Notes: generated by a model from the sequence alone, not told the origin. 64,000 bases of DNA from Methanoperedens sp049303315 (GCA_049303315.1 JBAQMZ010000053.1:62001-126000), one strand, 5' to 3'; numbered from the stretch's first letter, positions 14,749 to 24,508 are shown. A program made the numbers and translations.

Positions 14749-17613
14749 TCATTCAATATAAATAGCCGGTCTCATAGGGTTTGCCTGACGGCTTTTTCCC
14801 TGCGGGTCGTATTCGGGCGCATCCGCGCTTGAAATCCCAATCGGGCAATCAACAGTCCGGCCCAAGAACTCCTTTGCTTCATTCAAAGCTGAAATCTCAT
14901 CAAAATCCACATCTATCAATGAATTCATCAATTCCGTATCCATACCCTGGATATCGGTAATCACTTTTTGCGCAAATTTCGGTATTTCCTTCGCATAAGG
15001 GCGCATCGAGGGGTCGCTCATAAGCGCATTCATGAGGTTTTTCATATCAAGAGCATTCTCTTTTTTCATCAGGATGGCTTTCTTAAGGACGGCTTTTTTC
15101 CATGATGCTGCAGTGTACAATACTATCCTTTTTGGTTTTATCTTAATAAGGCGGATTATTTCTTCTATATCTTTGAGGGTGTTGCTCGTTATCTCTTCAG
15201 CAAGTTCTGCGCCTTTATCTATGAGTGATTGGTCTGCTTCGGGGTATTTCTCATACGAGATGAATTTCCCGCCCGATTCCTCTTCAATTTCATCGCATAT
15301 GTGGGGCGTAAAAGGCGCCATCAATCTTATCCAGGTGTCAAGAACCCGTTTCTTAGCTGCGCTTCCACCCCTTCGTTCATACCATTTCATATCGTTCATG
15401 AGAAGGTAAAATGCATTCTGGACTGCCCTTCTTGTCTGCATTTTATTAAGCGCATCCGTAGTTTCCTGTATCCTGTATTGTAATTTGCTTAACATCCATT
15501 TATCAATGAATTTTAATTCCCCTGTTTCCTCCACATTTTTATCATGTATAATATCGAAAGCGGTTTTATAGAATCTTTCAGTCTGTTTCCTGGTGGATTC
15601 CACATCAGCCGCGCGCCAGTCTGCATCCTGTACATGTTCTGCCGTGCTCAGGATATAAAGGCGCGTGATATCCGCCCCGAATTCCTTAACAGCGGATTTC
15701 AATGTGAGCAGGGGTCCTTTTGATTTACTCATCTTTTCGCCTTCAAGCGATACAAAACCATTGATGGCAATCGCGCGTGGCCACAGGGTTTCCGGGAATA
15801 TCGCCACATGATGGAAAAGGAAAAACAACAGGTGATTCGGGATTAAATCCTTCCCGGAAGTGCGCAAATCAACAGGATACCAGTACATGAAATCATTTCT
15901 GATGCCTTTGATGACGCTGATATCTATCGCGGTCTTTGCCGCCGTATTTTCAGGTGTGCCCTCACCGAGCAGGCAATAATTGAAAAACTCATCCTTCAGT
16001 TGTTCGGGTTTGAACTTATCAAGGTATTTTGCAATGATATAATAACTCATGTAAATTGTGGAATCGCCAAGGGATTCTATCATCCATTCCTTATCCCATG
16101 GAAGTCTTGTTCCAAGTCCCTTTCTTCGCGCGCATGCCTTATCTTTTAACCAATCAATCTTATTCTCAAAATCCACTCTCAGTTCAGGCGGGATTATTTG
16201 CATACCGGCAAGGCATTTATAGACCTGTTCTTTCCATGATGGTTCTGAATAATTCAGGAACCACTGGTCTTTTACCATTTTAATTACGCATGTCGCTCCG
16301 CACCTGCATATAACAGGCTGCTCGCTGAATTCATAGAAAACATCTGCAATTCCCAGTGAGATAAAGTCGCGGGTCAGGACATCTTTTATTTTGGAAACTG
16401 CCATGCCTGCATATTTTCCCGTGGTTTCTGTCAGCACGCCGCCGTGAAATTCCCGCCTGTAAACAAGTTTGGTCGCTTCCTCAGCCTTCGGGTCGTTCTG
16501 GTCTTTGACTTTTAGTTCATTGACCGCATCGACAGCAGGGTATTTTCCGTATTCAGGCACTTTAATCAGGGAAATGAGCGGGATTGATGAAACGTCTTCG
16601 GTTATCCCGTATTTTGTCAGTTCTTTGCCTTTTAAATCGCGAAGCGCAAGATAATCGTAGGGCGCATGGGCAGGCACGCTCATGACGATACCGCTGCCGT
16701 TTCCGGCGCTCACAAATGAAGCCGGCAATATCAAAACATGGGAACCCGTGACCGGGTTTTTCACTTTTTTGCCTATTAATTCCTCACCGTTGACATCACC
16801 TTCAAGCTCCACATTTTTATCGGTGAATTTAAGCTTAAGATAGGCTTCTTTGCTGACTATCCATGTCTCATCGTTCACCTTGATTCTGACATGATGGTTT
16901 TCCGGATTCACCCACAGGTTCGTCACCCCGAATACTGTTTCGGGGCGCAGTGTGGCGCAGGGAAGAATATCATTATTAAGTTTGAATTTGATAAGCGTAT
17001 AATCAATTATTGTGGCATCCTCGCCTCTCAGGATATCGTGGTCTTCAACCGGATTTTCATCGTTCGGGCACCATCTGACAGGATGCGCTCCTTTCACCAC
17101 CTTATTTTTATCATGGAGAAGGTTAAACTGCCATGTTATGAATTTCTGGTAATGCGGGTCGGTTGTTGTGAATTTTCGTCTCCAGTCGATTGAAAAACCG
17201 ATGCTTTTCATAGCCGCTTCGGCTTCCCTGCTGAAATATTCCACGATTTGCTCGGGAGTCTGTATGTTATCAAGGACATCAAGCGGTATTTCATGGAGCT
17301 TATTATAAACACGTATTGTCTCCGGGTCCTTTTTCTGTATCTGTTCTGCCAGGCCAACTATCGGCGTTCCCGTGGCATGGAAACCCATGGGGAAAAGGAC
17401 ATTGTAGCCCTGCATGCGTTTGTATCGGGCAATCACATCGCCTATCGTGAACGTCCTGGTATGACCTGCATGAAGGTTCCCGTTTAAATACGGATATGGT
17501 ATCGTGATAAAAAACTTTTTTTGATTATCGGGATCGGTCTCGTATATTTTTGCCTCAGCCCATTTACGATGCCATTTTTCCTCTATTTCCTGCGGGTTAT
17601 ACCTTTCTTTCAT
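14749..17613 (-). CDS. leuS: Leucyl-tRNA synthetase (archaeal type)
   Basis: Full-length 954-residue class I synthetase. The HIGH region is NGNLHAGHTRTF near residue 45, an editing (CP1) domain spans ~220-500 with TLRPETVFGVTNLWV, and KMSKS appears as GEKMSKSKGP near residue 635. The C-terminal anticodon and tRNA-binding modules are present. Length and layout are archaeal/eukaryotic rather than bacterial. The gene is convergent with the UbiA gene, leaving 7 bp between stops. Confidence 0.97.
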   Translation of the reverse strand: MKERYNPQEIEEKWHRKWAEAKIYETDPDNQKKFFITIPYPYLNGNLHAGHTRTFTIGDVIARYKRMQGYNVLFPMGFHATGTPIVGLAEQIQKKDPETIRVYNKLHEIPLDVLDNIQTPEQIVEYFSREAEAAMKSIGFSIDWRRKFTTTDPHYQKFITWQFNLLHDKNKVVKGAHPVRWCPNDENPVEDHDILRGEDATIIDYTLIKFKLNNDILPCATLRPETVFGVTNLWVNPENHHVRIKVNDETWIVSKEAYLKLKFTDKNVELEGDVNGEELIGKKVKNPVTGSHVLILPASFVSAGNGSGIVMSVPAHAPYDYLALRDLKGKELTKYGITEDVSSIPLISLIKVPEYGKYPAVDAVNELKVKDQNDPKAEEATKLVYRREFHGGVLTETTGKYAGMAVSKIKDVLTRDFISLGIADVFYEFSEQPVICRCGATCVIKMVKDQWFLNYSEPSWKEQVYKCLAGMQIIPPELRVDFENKIDWLKDKACARRKGLGTRLPWDKEWMIESLGDSTIYMSYYIIAKYLDKFKPEQLKDEFFNYCLLGEGTPENTAAKTAIDISVIKGIRNDFMYWYPVDLRTSGKDLIPNHLLFFLFHHVAIFPETLWPRAIAINGFVSLEGEKMSKSKGPLLTLKSAVKEFGADITRLYILSTAEHVQDADWRAADVESTRKQTERFYKTAFDIIHDKNVEETGELKFIDKWMLSKLQYRIQETTDALNKMQTRRAVQNAFYLLMNDMKWYERRGGSAAKKRVLDTWIRLMAPFTPHICDEIEEESGGKFISYEKYPEADQSLIDKGAELAEEITSNTLKDIEEIIRLIKIKPKRIVLYTAASWKKAVLKKAILMKKENALDMKNLMNALMSDPSMRPYAKEIPKFAQKVITDIQGMDTELMNSLIDVDFDEISALNEAKEFLGRTVDCPIGISSADAPEYDPQGKSRQANPMRPAIYIE

Positions 17614-17646
17614 TCGCCCTTTTGCACAACCTGTAAGTAAAAAGCT

Positions 17647-19791
17647 TTAACGGTTTGGCTCGACTTTATAAACAACCACATCCCCGTATTCGAATGCCCT
17701 GGGAAACATTTCAGGATGGGAATCAAAAAGTCCAGGGCTTCCGTATCTGTTTACCTCAACCTCTCCAAAATAGATATAAGATACATTGTACTTTCTTAAA
17801 AGCGCATCAACTTCGCCCGGATTAAGGGAAGTATACATGATATTCACATCCGAAAATCGTGTATTTATTTGCGTATAGTTCGATCTCCAGTTGATTTCGT
17901 GTCCCCCCCATCCTAACACTGTGGGAAGACCTGTAAATGCGGTTATATAAGTATTCCATTTGTACGGTTCCCCGGTTGCCTGTAAAACCACAGGCTGCCC
18001 CGTAATATTCCTGAACCACAAAATCGCCATGTAATCCTGGGGATGTTCCTTTTTTACATACAATTCGCCATCGAGGGATGGTTCTCCCCTGAACATTCCC
18101 GATTTTCCGATAGTGGCAAATATGGGATATACGGAAACCATTAGAATAAGGATTATTGCAAAAATTCCCCACATCTTTTTTTGGGAAAAGGAGTCCCTGA
18201 ATTGGAATATTGCATAGCCGGCAGGAACAGCCCATAGAATCCAGTTATCAAGATATAATTTGAAGACCGTATTTTCGCGGATAAAATCAGGATTTGCGCT
18301 TCCAAGCTCATCTTTTATATAAAAAAGCTCGCAGAATAATGATAATAGAGTGCCTGTTATTATCAGGATTATCACAAAAACACCGGGCTTATCCTGTTCT
18401 TTTAAAAATGACAGGATTGACAGGATTAGCAGAGGGACAAGCAAAATCAATAATTCAAACTTCAATGCCAGTGAGAGAATTGAAAGCAAAATGAGGGCTG
18501 TTATTAAATACAGTGGCCTGGGGAATGATTTTTTTGATTCCGATATGACAAACCTGGATATCAGGTAAAGGAACAATCCATAGATAGCGAGATAATATAC
18601 AAGCTGCGTCCGTCCATCGGGTACGAATGAAATAGTCTTTTCGAGTTTATATGAAATATGATACGGTAGATAGAATAGATAACTGAATACAGCCATAGCC
18701 ACTATTGCCACGATTGTTTTTAAATATTGTTTTGATGCGACTGGCTTTGCATTTTTTTTTGATAAAAATAAATTAGAACCGATGATAAAGACTGACAGAA
18801 CGAGGTAAACCGGGTAATCCCATGTATTCAATGGATACAGGAAACCTATAGCCAGTCCAAGCGCCAGTAACGGAAGAGTCTCCATTTCATTGGATTTGAA
18901 TATGTTAAGCAAAAGGAGAAGAATAAGAAGCTGGAAAGTGATGGAAATCATGTGCGCATGGACGTCGCCCTGGAGAAAACTGAAAAACGGGAACTCATTA
19001 ATTGTATCGGGAATCACGCGTGAACTTGGCCAGTAATTAAAAGACAGGATGTTATCTATCACATTATTTTTGCTGAACAACACATCCATTAACTGGAAAA
19101 AACCCACAAGGTTTCCTGCTATTGTTACAAGAAATGCAGTGATTATCCCATACTTCATTTTTTCGGTGAGGTTATATCCAATACCCAGCGCTGTTGTAAA
19201 AGTCAGGGCAAAAAATGAGGCAGTTGCAAGGTTGAACGCTATGGACGGTAAAACCGCGGTGAGCTTTATCAAATCAGCTACAATGAGGTAGCCGAAATAA
19301 TAATAATACATGACCGTACCTGACATCCAGGGGTCCTGCGGCGGGAATTGCGACGCCCGGAGGATGCCATTAATAAACGACATGTCCATAAATTTCTCAC
19401 CGCCAGTCCAGTAAATATCGGGGCTGTATGCGCGGATTATCGCAAAAGCCACAAACGCCCCGGCAAACAAGAGTTCAAATTCGATTAAATACTTTTTATC
19501 AACCTGCGGTTTTCCCTTTACAAGACAGATTACAAATGAACATGCCCCGATAACCGCCAGAGAAATCAAAACTGAAAAATAAGAGTATCCGGAAAATATT
19601 GAAATAACCCAGCTAATATACGTCAGGAGCAATAATCCGAGCGGCTTTGAGATGGAGTATCCCTTGTCCTTCAAATTCCGGGCAAGTTGGGAAGCGATAG
19701 GAAAGGCTGCCAGACCTATGATTTCTAAAACCATCCACCAGATTAAGATATCAAACAGGTTTAATCCCATAAGGCTTAACACCAAAGGCAT
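17647..19791 (-). CDS. DUF2298 / YYY-type multi-spanning membrane protein
   Basis: 714 residues with about fourteen hydrophobic spans and the family hallmark near residue 160, MYYYYFGYLIVADL, after MDMSFINGILRASQFPP. This is the archaeal/chloroflexal YYY protein family (DUF2298), suspected to be GT-C-like glycosyl- or lipid-transferases. A C-terminal soluble part (~600-714) resembles the extracytoplasmic domain of oligosaccharyl-type enzymes. It starts 34 bp before LeuRS on the same strand and could be cotranscribed. Biochemical role unproven. Confidence 0.88.
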   Translation of the reverse strand: MPLVLSLMGLNLFDILIWWMVLEIIGLAAFPIASQLARNLKDKGYSISKPLGLLLLTYISWVISIFSGYSYFSVLISLAVIGACSFVICLVKGKPQVDKKYLIEFELLFAGAFVAFAIIRAYSPDIYWTGGEKFMDMSFINGILRASQFPPQDPWMSGTVMYYYYFGYLIVADLIKLTAVLPSIAFNLATASFFALTFTTALGIGYNLTEKMKYGIITAFLVTIAGNLVGFFQLMDVLFSKNNVIDNILSFNYWPSSRVIPDTINEFPFFSFLQGDVHAHMISITFQLLILLLLLNIFKSNEMETLPLLALGLAIGFLYPLNTWDYPVYLVLSVFIIGSNLFLSKKNAKPVASKQYLKTIVAIVAMAVFSYLFYLPYHISYKLEKTISFVPDGRTQLVYYLAIYGLFLYLISRFVISESKKSFPRPLYLITALILLSILSLALKFELLILLVPLLILSILSFLKEQDKPGVFVIILIITGTLLSLFCELFYIKDELGSANPDFIRENTVFKLYLDNWILWAVPAGYAIFQFRDSFSQKKMWGIFAIILILMVSVYPIFATIGKSGMFRGEPSLDGELYVKKEHPQDYMAILWFRNITGQPVVLQATGEPYKWNTYITAFTGLPTVLGWGGHEINWRSNYTQINTRFSDVNIMYTSLNPGEVDALLRKYNVSYIYFGEVEVNRYGSPGLFDSHPEMFPRAFEYGDVVVYKVEPNR

Positions 19792-19879
19792 TTAATCCTT
19801 TTTCAGATATATAACAAACATGGTATCGTATGGGAAGGGGGCAGCATAAACTATATTTTATCATACGATAAAAAGCAGA

Positions 19880-20029
19880 ATGGGAAAATCGATGGAAGAC
19901 AAAGTAGATGCAATAATAAAAGGGAAGGCTAAACCAAAACTCTCATATTATATTAGCCTGCAATGTGTAAAAATAGCGTTAATAATATTTTTGGTGTTGG
20001 TAGCGTTAGAGGCGTTCGGGGTAGTGTGA
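19880..20029 (+). CDS. Possible 49-residue single-span membrane protein
   Basis: An ATG-initiated frame of 49 codons: a charged N-terminus (MGKSMEDKVDAIIKGKAK) followed by one hydrophobic helix (VKIALIIFLVLVALEAFGVV). Charge pattern and length fit a small membrane protein. A TATA-like TATATTTTATC lies just upstream, but the ribosome binding site is poor; an internal Met5 is an alternative start. The surrounding 374-bp gap has no other gene. Confidence 0.4.
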   Translation: MGKSMEDKVDAIIKGKAKPKLSYYISLQCVKIALIIFLVLVALEAFGVV

Positions 20030-20165
20030 TGGCAAAATCGTCGTCGAGAGGGCTTGATAAAAGAAAATAAAAGGATACCAACTGCACGATGCCTGCCATT
20101 TGCGCTTTGCGGTTGAGGGCATCGGCGCTGGCGCTCTCACATAGCTACAAAACCAAACCGAGCCT
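20030..20165. other. Non-coding gap
   Basis: Remainder of the gap before the HerA-like gene. It is more GC-rich than other gaps (GGCATCGGCGCTGGCGCT), but I find no reading frame, hairpin or repeat I can defend. Confidence 0.35.
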
Positions 20166-21749
20166 TCAAATTTCCTTCCCTGTGACTCCGTCTATTTTCA
20201 GGCTCCTGTTTTCCAGGTTTACAAACCATATCGGGTAATAAAAAACCTCAAATTTTGTTATGTCAGCTTCATCTTCCAGACCCTTTATTATTTTTCGCAA
20301 AACATCCTCTGTAAGCGCCTGTTTATTTGTTCTTCCGGAAATTTGCCGTATTTCAGGGCGGCTTAAAGACTGTTTTAAATCAGGGGGTTCAAAGTTGATA
20401 AGAAATGAATATAATTTTAAATTTCCTTCTTTTGAAAAAGTTACCATCTTTCTATCCTGTAGATGGTGTATGATAGTTCTTATTGTCGTCTCGGACAGGT
20501 TGGTTTTAAGTTCAAGATCTCCGATTGTAATTTTTTTATTTCTATAAATTTCCAGCAAAATCCTGATATCGTTTTCATTCAAACCCATTAATTTAGAAAT
20601 ACCTGTTGAATATTTTAACCCGTTTTTAATATCCACAAATTCGCCGCTTACAGAGTCTAATGTAAGTGAATGCGATGCAAGGCTCTTCGTGATAAATCCC
20701 TCCGGGGCGGTTACTTCAACCCAGACAAGCGGATGATAAATCAGCTCGATAGATTTTACATGCTCCTTTTCCCCGAACAGCCAGTATTTTTTCCTTCTTT
20801 TACCATCAACGATAGCTTCTATCTGCTCTTTTGGAATTTTCGCCTCAACTCCTTTTAATTTTCTCTCGCCAGTCTCATAAGCCTCTTTTACTTTCACCTT
20901 CTCCTCTGTCTCTTCAGGTATCCCTGCAAAGCCCAGGCTTGTTTTTAACTCGGTAATTTTACCTGTCGCCTTTGGAATCAGTTTCGGGGTAAGCCCTTTG
21001 TGCTGTGTTATTCTCTGGACGGTCTGCATCCTGGTTTTTTCTTTCACCACATTTCCCATTACAAAAAATTCGCCGGTATTCAATTTAGGCAATAATTCCA
21101 GTTCTTTCCTGTCTGCAAAAAACAAATCCACCGCTTTTAAATCGTTTTCTGTTGTTAGTTTCCCGATAAACTGGTTTCCGCACTGGGACAGGACATTCTT
21201 ATTTACAAGCGAGGGTCTTTGCGTCGCGACGAGCAAACCCAGCCCCCGTTTTCTCCCACGTTTTGAAATCTCCTCGATTTCCTTTATAGAATCCTTGCTT
21301 TGCGGAACAAACCTGTCAGCCTCCTCGATAATCAATAAATACGGCTGCTTTACCTGGTTTTCGATTTCATATAATTTACCTGCAAAATCAGAAACAACCT
21401 TTCTTTGATCCAGGACATCCGATACATCTAAAATTAAAGAGACATTATCTTTTATTGATTTTGTTATGAGGTCATAGAAATCAACTTCTATGCTAACATC
21501 CGCTTCTTCCCCGCCAACCCAGAGCAGTTGGAACTTTTCTTTCAAAGAGAAATACTCCCCTTCCGTATCAACTATACAAAAAGCGATATTATTTTGCAGC
21601 AGTTGTTCACATAGTACTGCTATTAAATAGCTTTTACCACTACCGCTTTGACCTATTACGCACGTTCTTCCGGTAACAAATTCCTGTGCATCTATGAATA
21701 CGTCTTTTGTATCCGATTTACCAGTAAGAAGCTGTATTTTGTCAGTCAT
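20166..21749 (-). CDS. HerA/DUF87-type ATPase with C-terminal winged helix
   Basis: The 527-residue protein has Walker A GQSGSGKSYLIAV near residue 33, Walker B LLIIEEADRFVP near residue 140, and an arginine-rich RKRGLGLLVATQRPS motif, as in HerA-FtsK-fold ATPases annotated DUF87. After a linker (~270-330) comes a distinct region with a winged helix near 395-450 (ITIGDLELKTNLSETTIRTI). HerA works with NurA in DNA end resection, but no nurA is adjacent, and this shorter form with a winged helix may have another nucleic acid role. Single gene with its own promoter region. Confidence 0.85.
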   Translation of the reverse strand: MTDKIQLLTGKSDTKDVFIDAQEFVTGRTCVIGQSGSGKSYLIAVLCEQLLQNNIAFCIVDTEGEYFSLKEKFQLLWVGGEEADVSIEVDFYDLITKSIKDNVSLILDVSDVLDQRKVVSDFAGKLYEIENQVKQPYLLIIEEADRFVPQSKDSIKEIEEISKRGRKRGLGLLVATQRPSLVNKNVLSQCGNQFIGKLTTENDLKAVDLFFADRKELELLPKLNTGEFFVMGNVVKEKTRMQTVQRITQHKGLTPKLIPKATGKITELKTSLGFAGIPEETEEKVKVKEAYETGERKLKGVEAKIPKEQIEAIVDGKRRKKYWLFGEKEHVKSIELIYHPLVWVEVTAPEGFITKSLASHSLTLDSVSGEFVDIKNGLKYSTGISKLMGLNENDIRILLEIYRNKKITIGDLELKTNLSETTIRTIIHHLQDRKMVTFSKEGNLKLYSFLINFEPPDLKQSLSRPEIRQISGRTNKQALTEDVLRKIIKGLEDEADITKFEVFYYPIWFVNLENRSLKIDGVTGKEI

Positions 21750-21914
21750 AGAATCGTAGGTGACGTTTTCTTAAATTTTAATAGCTATATTGAGTGTGCT
21801 TCAGCAATACGGCAGCCCAATGCTATTATAACGACAATCCCGGTCGTTCCTCTTCCTCTTATTGAGAGATGATTTGTTCATCATCATATATAAATCGGTA
21901 GTGTATGACTATTT

Positions 21915-22628
21915 TCAATCCCAGAGGAATTCATACCATAACCTGAATATCTGTGACCCCATACCGAATATATCCTTGATTAAATTAACTTTTGTAGCGC
22001 CGCCGTGCCTCCATTCTACCGGGAATTCCTTTATCTTATACCCGGCACGCTGCGCCCTGACAAGCAGTTCCGTATCCCAGAACCAGTGTGTATCCTTAAC
22101 GGTATCCATGAGCGCAAAAAGAGACTGGCGTTTGAAGGATTTGAAACCGCACTGGTGGTCATATAGTTTTGAGCCCAGCATGAACCTTGTGAGAAAATTA
22201 TAACCTTTGCTTGCAAGCCCCCTCTTAAAGGGTCTCTTGACATTGCTCTGGGGGAGCATGCGCGAGCCTGTGGCAAAATCATAACCGTCGCGGATTGACT
22301 GGACCAGCTCTCCCAGATGCTTCATATCCGTGGCAAGGTCAACGTCAATATCGCACAGGATTTCTCCCCTGGATGCCTTGAAAGCACGGACCATGGCGCG
22401 CCCCCTTCCCAGCCTTTCATCCGAATGCAGGTGCACTACAAAATCATATTTCTTTGCAAGAGATTCGGAAATCCTGTCTGTCCCATCCTTACTTCCATCC
22501 TCGGCTATTATGATTTCAAATGATGGCGTTATTCCACGAAGGGCGCAAGCAGTTTTTTCTACGGCATCCTCTATCCTTCCCGCCTCGTTATAGGCAGGCA
22601 GGACGATTGAAACTTCTATGTTATCCAT
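21915..22628 (-). CDS. Family 2 glycosyltransferase (dolichol-phosphate-sugar synthase-like)
   Basis: 237 residues of GT-A fold: SIVLPAYNEAGRIEDAV, EDGSKDGTDRI, and the metal-binding DIDVDLATD (DxD). The later QCGFKSFKRQSLFALM and DTELLVRAQRAGYKIKEFPVEW are typical of dolichyl-phosphate mannose/glucose synthases without membrane spans. It probably charges a polyprenyl-phosphate with a sugar for N-glycan or S-layer work. Downstream of the small charged gene on the same strand. Confidence 0.9.
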   Translation of the reverse strand: MDNIEVSIVLPAYNEAGRIEDAVEKTACALRGITPSFEIIIAEDGSKDGTDRISESLAKKYDFVVHLHSDERLGRGRAMVRAFKASRGEILCDIDVDLATDMKHLGELVQSIRDGYDFATGSRMLPQSNVKRPFKRGLASKGYNFLTRFMLGSKLYDHQCGFKSFKRQSLFALMDTVKDTHWFWDTELLVRAQRAGYKIKEFPVEWRHGGATKVNLIKDIFGMGSQIFRLWYEFLWD

Positions 22629-22675
22629 TGTTCCGGATTTTAATGAAAACCTTTAGGAAAGTTTTATCAAAACAA

Positions 22676-22725
22676 GGGGACGTCGCACGTCCCCTATACG
22701 TCATAAAGGGGCGTAACCCTTTATG
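22676..22725. repeat. Paired-hairpin element, copy 1
   Basis: Two adjacent dyads, GGGGACGTCGCACGTCCCC (22676-22694) and CATAAAGGGG-CGTA-ACCCTTTATG (22702-22725). The second closely matches the hairpin ending at the nikO start (44189-44212) in its CATAAAG...CTTTATGAAC frame. On the minus strand the first hairpin is followed by TTGTTTTG and could terminate the 52-residue gene. Confidence 0.7.
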
Positions 22726-22733
22726 AACGTGTT

Positions 22734-22892
22734 TTATTTCATTCCATACACATTCTTTTTCCGCCGTTCGATCGTGTCCTTCAGCCTGTCGCGGTCCGAA
22801 AAAGGCGGTTTTACCTCTGCAAGTTTCTTCTCTTCCCTTGCTGGCGGCTTGCGTTTCCGGGTTTCCCATACATTATCGTATATCTCAGACAT
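22734..22892 (-). CDS. 52-residue highly charged small protein
   Basis: The frame opens MSEIYDNVWETRKRKPPARE and ends RKKNVYGMK, 52 residues with about 40 per cent charged residues and no hydrophobic segment. A good ribosome binding site (AGGTGA) lies 8 bases before the ATG. The product is probably a small nucleic acid- or ribosome-associated protein, but I recognise no family. It is too short for the usual ORF cut-off and overlaps only spurious frames. Confidence 0.6.
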   Translation of the reverse strand: MSEIYDNVWETRKRKPPAREEKKLAEVKPPFSDRDRLKDTIERRKKNVYGMK

Positions 22893-22962
22893 TCTATATT
22901 CACCTGTTCAGCACAGTATTTGGTATCTCAATTATTTTCATTCTTAATAAAGCGAAGGTATG

Positions 22963-23745
22963 TTAATATGTTTCCTTCTCCGGCATGATATTTTTAATCA
23001 TCCAGTTAGTTCCGCCGATGACGCTATTTTTCAATAATCCTATCTTCTCTATCTCTATTTCGACGCTGTCGCCGACCGTGATTTCGCCAACTCCCGGCGG
23101 CGTGCCCGTCGCAATTATATCTCCGCGTTCAAGTGTCATAATGCCTGAAATAAATTCGATTAACTGCGGCACACCGAAAATAAGATTGGCAGTGCTTGAA
23201 TCCTGCCTCAATTCACCGTTCACCCGGGTTCTAATACGAAGATCGCTGATACCCTCTGCCGGGTCTGCTATATAAGGACCTACGGGGGCAAAGGTATCAA
23301 AACTCTTGGATCTTGTCCACTGGATATCTTCCTTCTGCACGTCCCTTGCCGTCACATCATTGAAACATGAATATCCCATTATTATGCTTCCTGCATCGGC
23401 TGCCCGTACGTTCTTGCATCGTTTGCCGATTATTACTGCAAGTTCTGCCTCATAGTCCAGCCGGTTAACTTTATCAGGATAAACTATATTTCCCATATGA
23501 CCTATTACCGCGGAGGGGGGCTTTAAGAATAACAAAGGATTTTTTGGTATGGGCATGTTTAATTCCTTTGCATGGTCTTTGTAGTTGAGGCCCACGCAGA
23601 TTATCTTGCTTGGCTGGGTCGGGGGGAGTAACTGGAGTTCTGAGAGTACAAATGTATCGCTATATAACCCCCTGTCAACAATGACGCGTTCTCCTTTTAC
23701 ATCGCCGTAAAATACCTCATTTTCGAATTTGAACCTTCCAATCAT
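22963..23745 (-). CDS. Fumarylacetoacetate hydrolase-family protein
   Basis: I place the start at 23745 (260 residues), because GGAGG lies 9 bases upstream of this ATG; the longer frame from 23814 adds 23 unlike residues. The fold is clear from VGLNYKDHAKELNMP, LDYEAELAVIIGKR, GYSCFNDVTARDVQ and KSFDTFAPVGPYI, which carry the Glu/Asp metal ligands. FAH-family members in archaea include oxaloacetate decarboxylases, hydrolases and isomerases of beta-dicarbonyl acids; the substrate cannot be chosen from this context. Confidence 0.9.
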   Translation of the reverse strand: MIGRFKFENEVFYGDVKGERVIVDRGLYSDTFVLSELQLLPPTQPSKIICVGLNYKDHAKELNMPIPKNPLLFLKPPSAVIGHMGNIVYPDKVNRLDYEAELAVIIGKRCKNVRAADAGSIIMGYSCFNDVTARDVQKEDIQWTRSKSFDTFAPVGPYIADPAEGISDLRIRTRVNGELRQDSSTANLIFGVPQLIEFISGIMTLERGDIIATGTPPGVGEITVGDSVEIEIEKIGLLKNSVIGGTNWMIKNIMPEKETY

Positions 23746-24015
23746 ACGCTTTTTTCCTCCGTCGTTTTTTAGCCAGGTATTCTGCTTGAAATAGTCCTTG
23801 CAGAAGTTGAGCACAAATCATAGATTAGGGTTCGTTGCCATGCCCTTTTCTGGCTCCATACAGGACTTTCTTTTTCGGTTGCAGACATGAATATCTTGAC
23901 ATATTAATATTTTGATTGGTCTTGATATAAAATAGTTTAATCGAAAGCTTTATACATCATCAACATAATAATGATGATTATGGTATGTTTATTATCATAC
24001 GGAGGAATAAATGAG

Positions 24016-24153
24016 ATGAAGATTATTCACGTCCAATCGGTACTACCCCAGGAAGATGTCATGGCGCTGAAGGAAAAAACCGGAGAGTCCTCTGTCAAAG
24101 AAGCAATCTCAAAAGCAGTGTATCACTATTTGAAATATGGTGCTGAAGAATAA
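24016..24153 (+). CDS. 45-residue DUF5371-like protein
   Basis: GGAGG at 24001-24005 sets the start at 24016, giving 45 residues from MKIIHVQSVLPQEDV to YLKYGAEE. An earlier in-frame ATG at 23971 is not preceded by a ribosome binding site. The sequence, with a strand followed by two helices (ALKEKTGESSVKEAISKAVYHYL), resembles DUF5371, small methanogen proteins, and also a ribbon-helix-helix fold. Overlapping dyads (CATCAT/ATGATG and GTATG-N8-CATAC, 23955-24000) cover its 5' region and may control it. Confidence 0.65.
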   Translation: MKIIHVQSVLPQEDVMALKEKTGESSVKEAISKAVYHYLKYGAEE

Positions 24154-24154
24154 T

Positions 24155-24418
24155 ATGAACAAAATTCCCAGGTATTTTTCATCTGTTAAGATTAAAAACC
24201 AGCAGACAGAGTATCCGGACATCTCACTTGGATTTGAGAAAAACGGGGCGATGAGATTGTATTTCCAGGACACGGCGGAATTGGAACAGGATTCGAATTA
24301 TATTAATGAAACCGCTTATCCCAACAGCGGATTAATGGTATATGGGATGTGCTCGATGTGGCTTTCCATGTTTTCAAGACATGTGAAGCAATCCTTTGAA
24401 GATGATGAGATAGAATAA
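24155..24418 (+). CDS. Conserved hypothetical protein, 87 residues
   Basis: I prefer the ATG at 24155, 1 bp after the previous stop, to the ATG at 24137 that overlaps it. The product (MNKIPRYFSSVKI... FEDDEIE) is a small soluble protein with a beta-rich middle and a hydrophobic helix (LMVYGMCSMWLSMFS). Family unknown. Cotranscribed with the 45-residue gene and followed by a strong terminator hairpin. Confidence 0.6.
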   Translation: MNKIPRYFSSVKIKNQQTEYPDISLGFEKNGAMRLYFQDTAELEQDSNYINETAYPNSGLMVYGMCSMWLSMFSRHVKQSFEDDEIE

Positions 24419-24432
24419 GAAGCCATAATGTT

Positions 24433-24470
24433 GGGGGGATTGGTCATCCCCCCACACCTCAATTTTTTTT
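24433..24470 (+). terminator. GC-rich hairpin with T-tract
   Basis: GGGGGGAT-TGGTC-ATCCCCCC forms a perfect 8-bp stem, followed 9 bases later by eight T. It lies 15 bp after the stop of the 87-residue gene and before purE, so it should end the upstream transcript. Confidence 0.75.
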
Positions 24471-24508
24471 ACAAAAAGATTTTATGGATTAACCGGCTAT
24501 TATGATTT

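Noticed and set aside
17479..17498. CCCGTTTAAATACGG in leuS, similar to the in-gene palindrome
   Set aside because: It encodes the conserved PYLNGNLH part of the LeuRS HIGH region and is not palindromic across its whole length, so the similarity is a coincidence of codons.
19792..20165. Possible riboswitch or structured RNA in the gap before the HerA-like gene
   Set aside because: I could not find stable paired arms; only a short membrane-protein frame is plausible.
22723..22947. 74-codon frame opposite the 52-residue charged gene
   Set aside because: It starts in a hairpin and lies antisense to a better supported gene with a good ribosome binding site.
23955..24000. GTATG-N8-CATAC as a NikR site before the 45-residue gene
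   Set aside because: The spacer is much too short for NikR (14-16 bp expected) and the gene has no link to metal.
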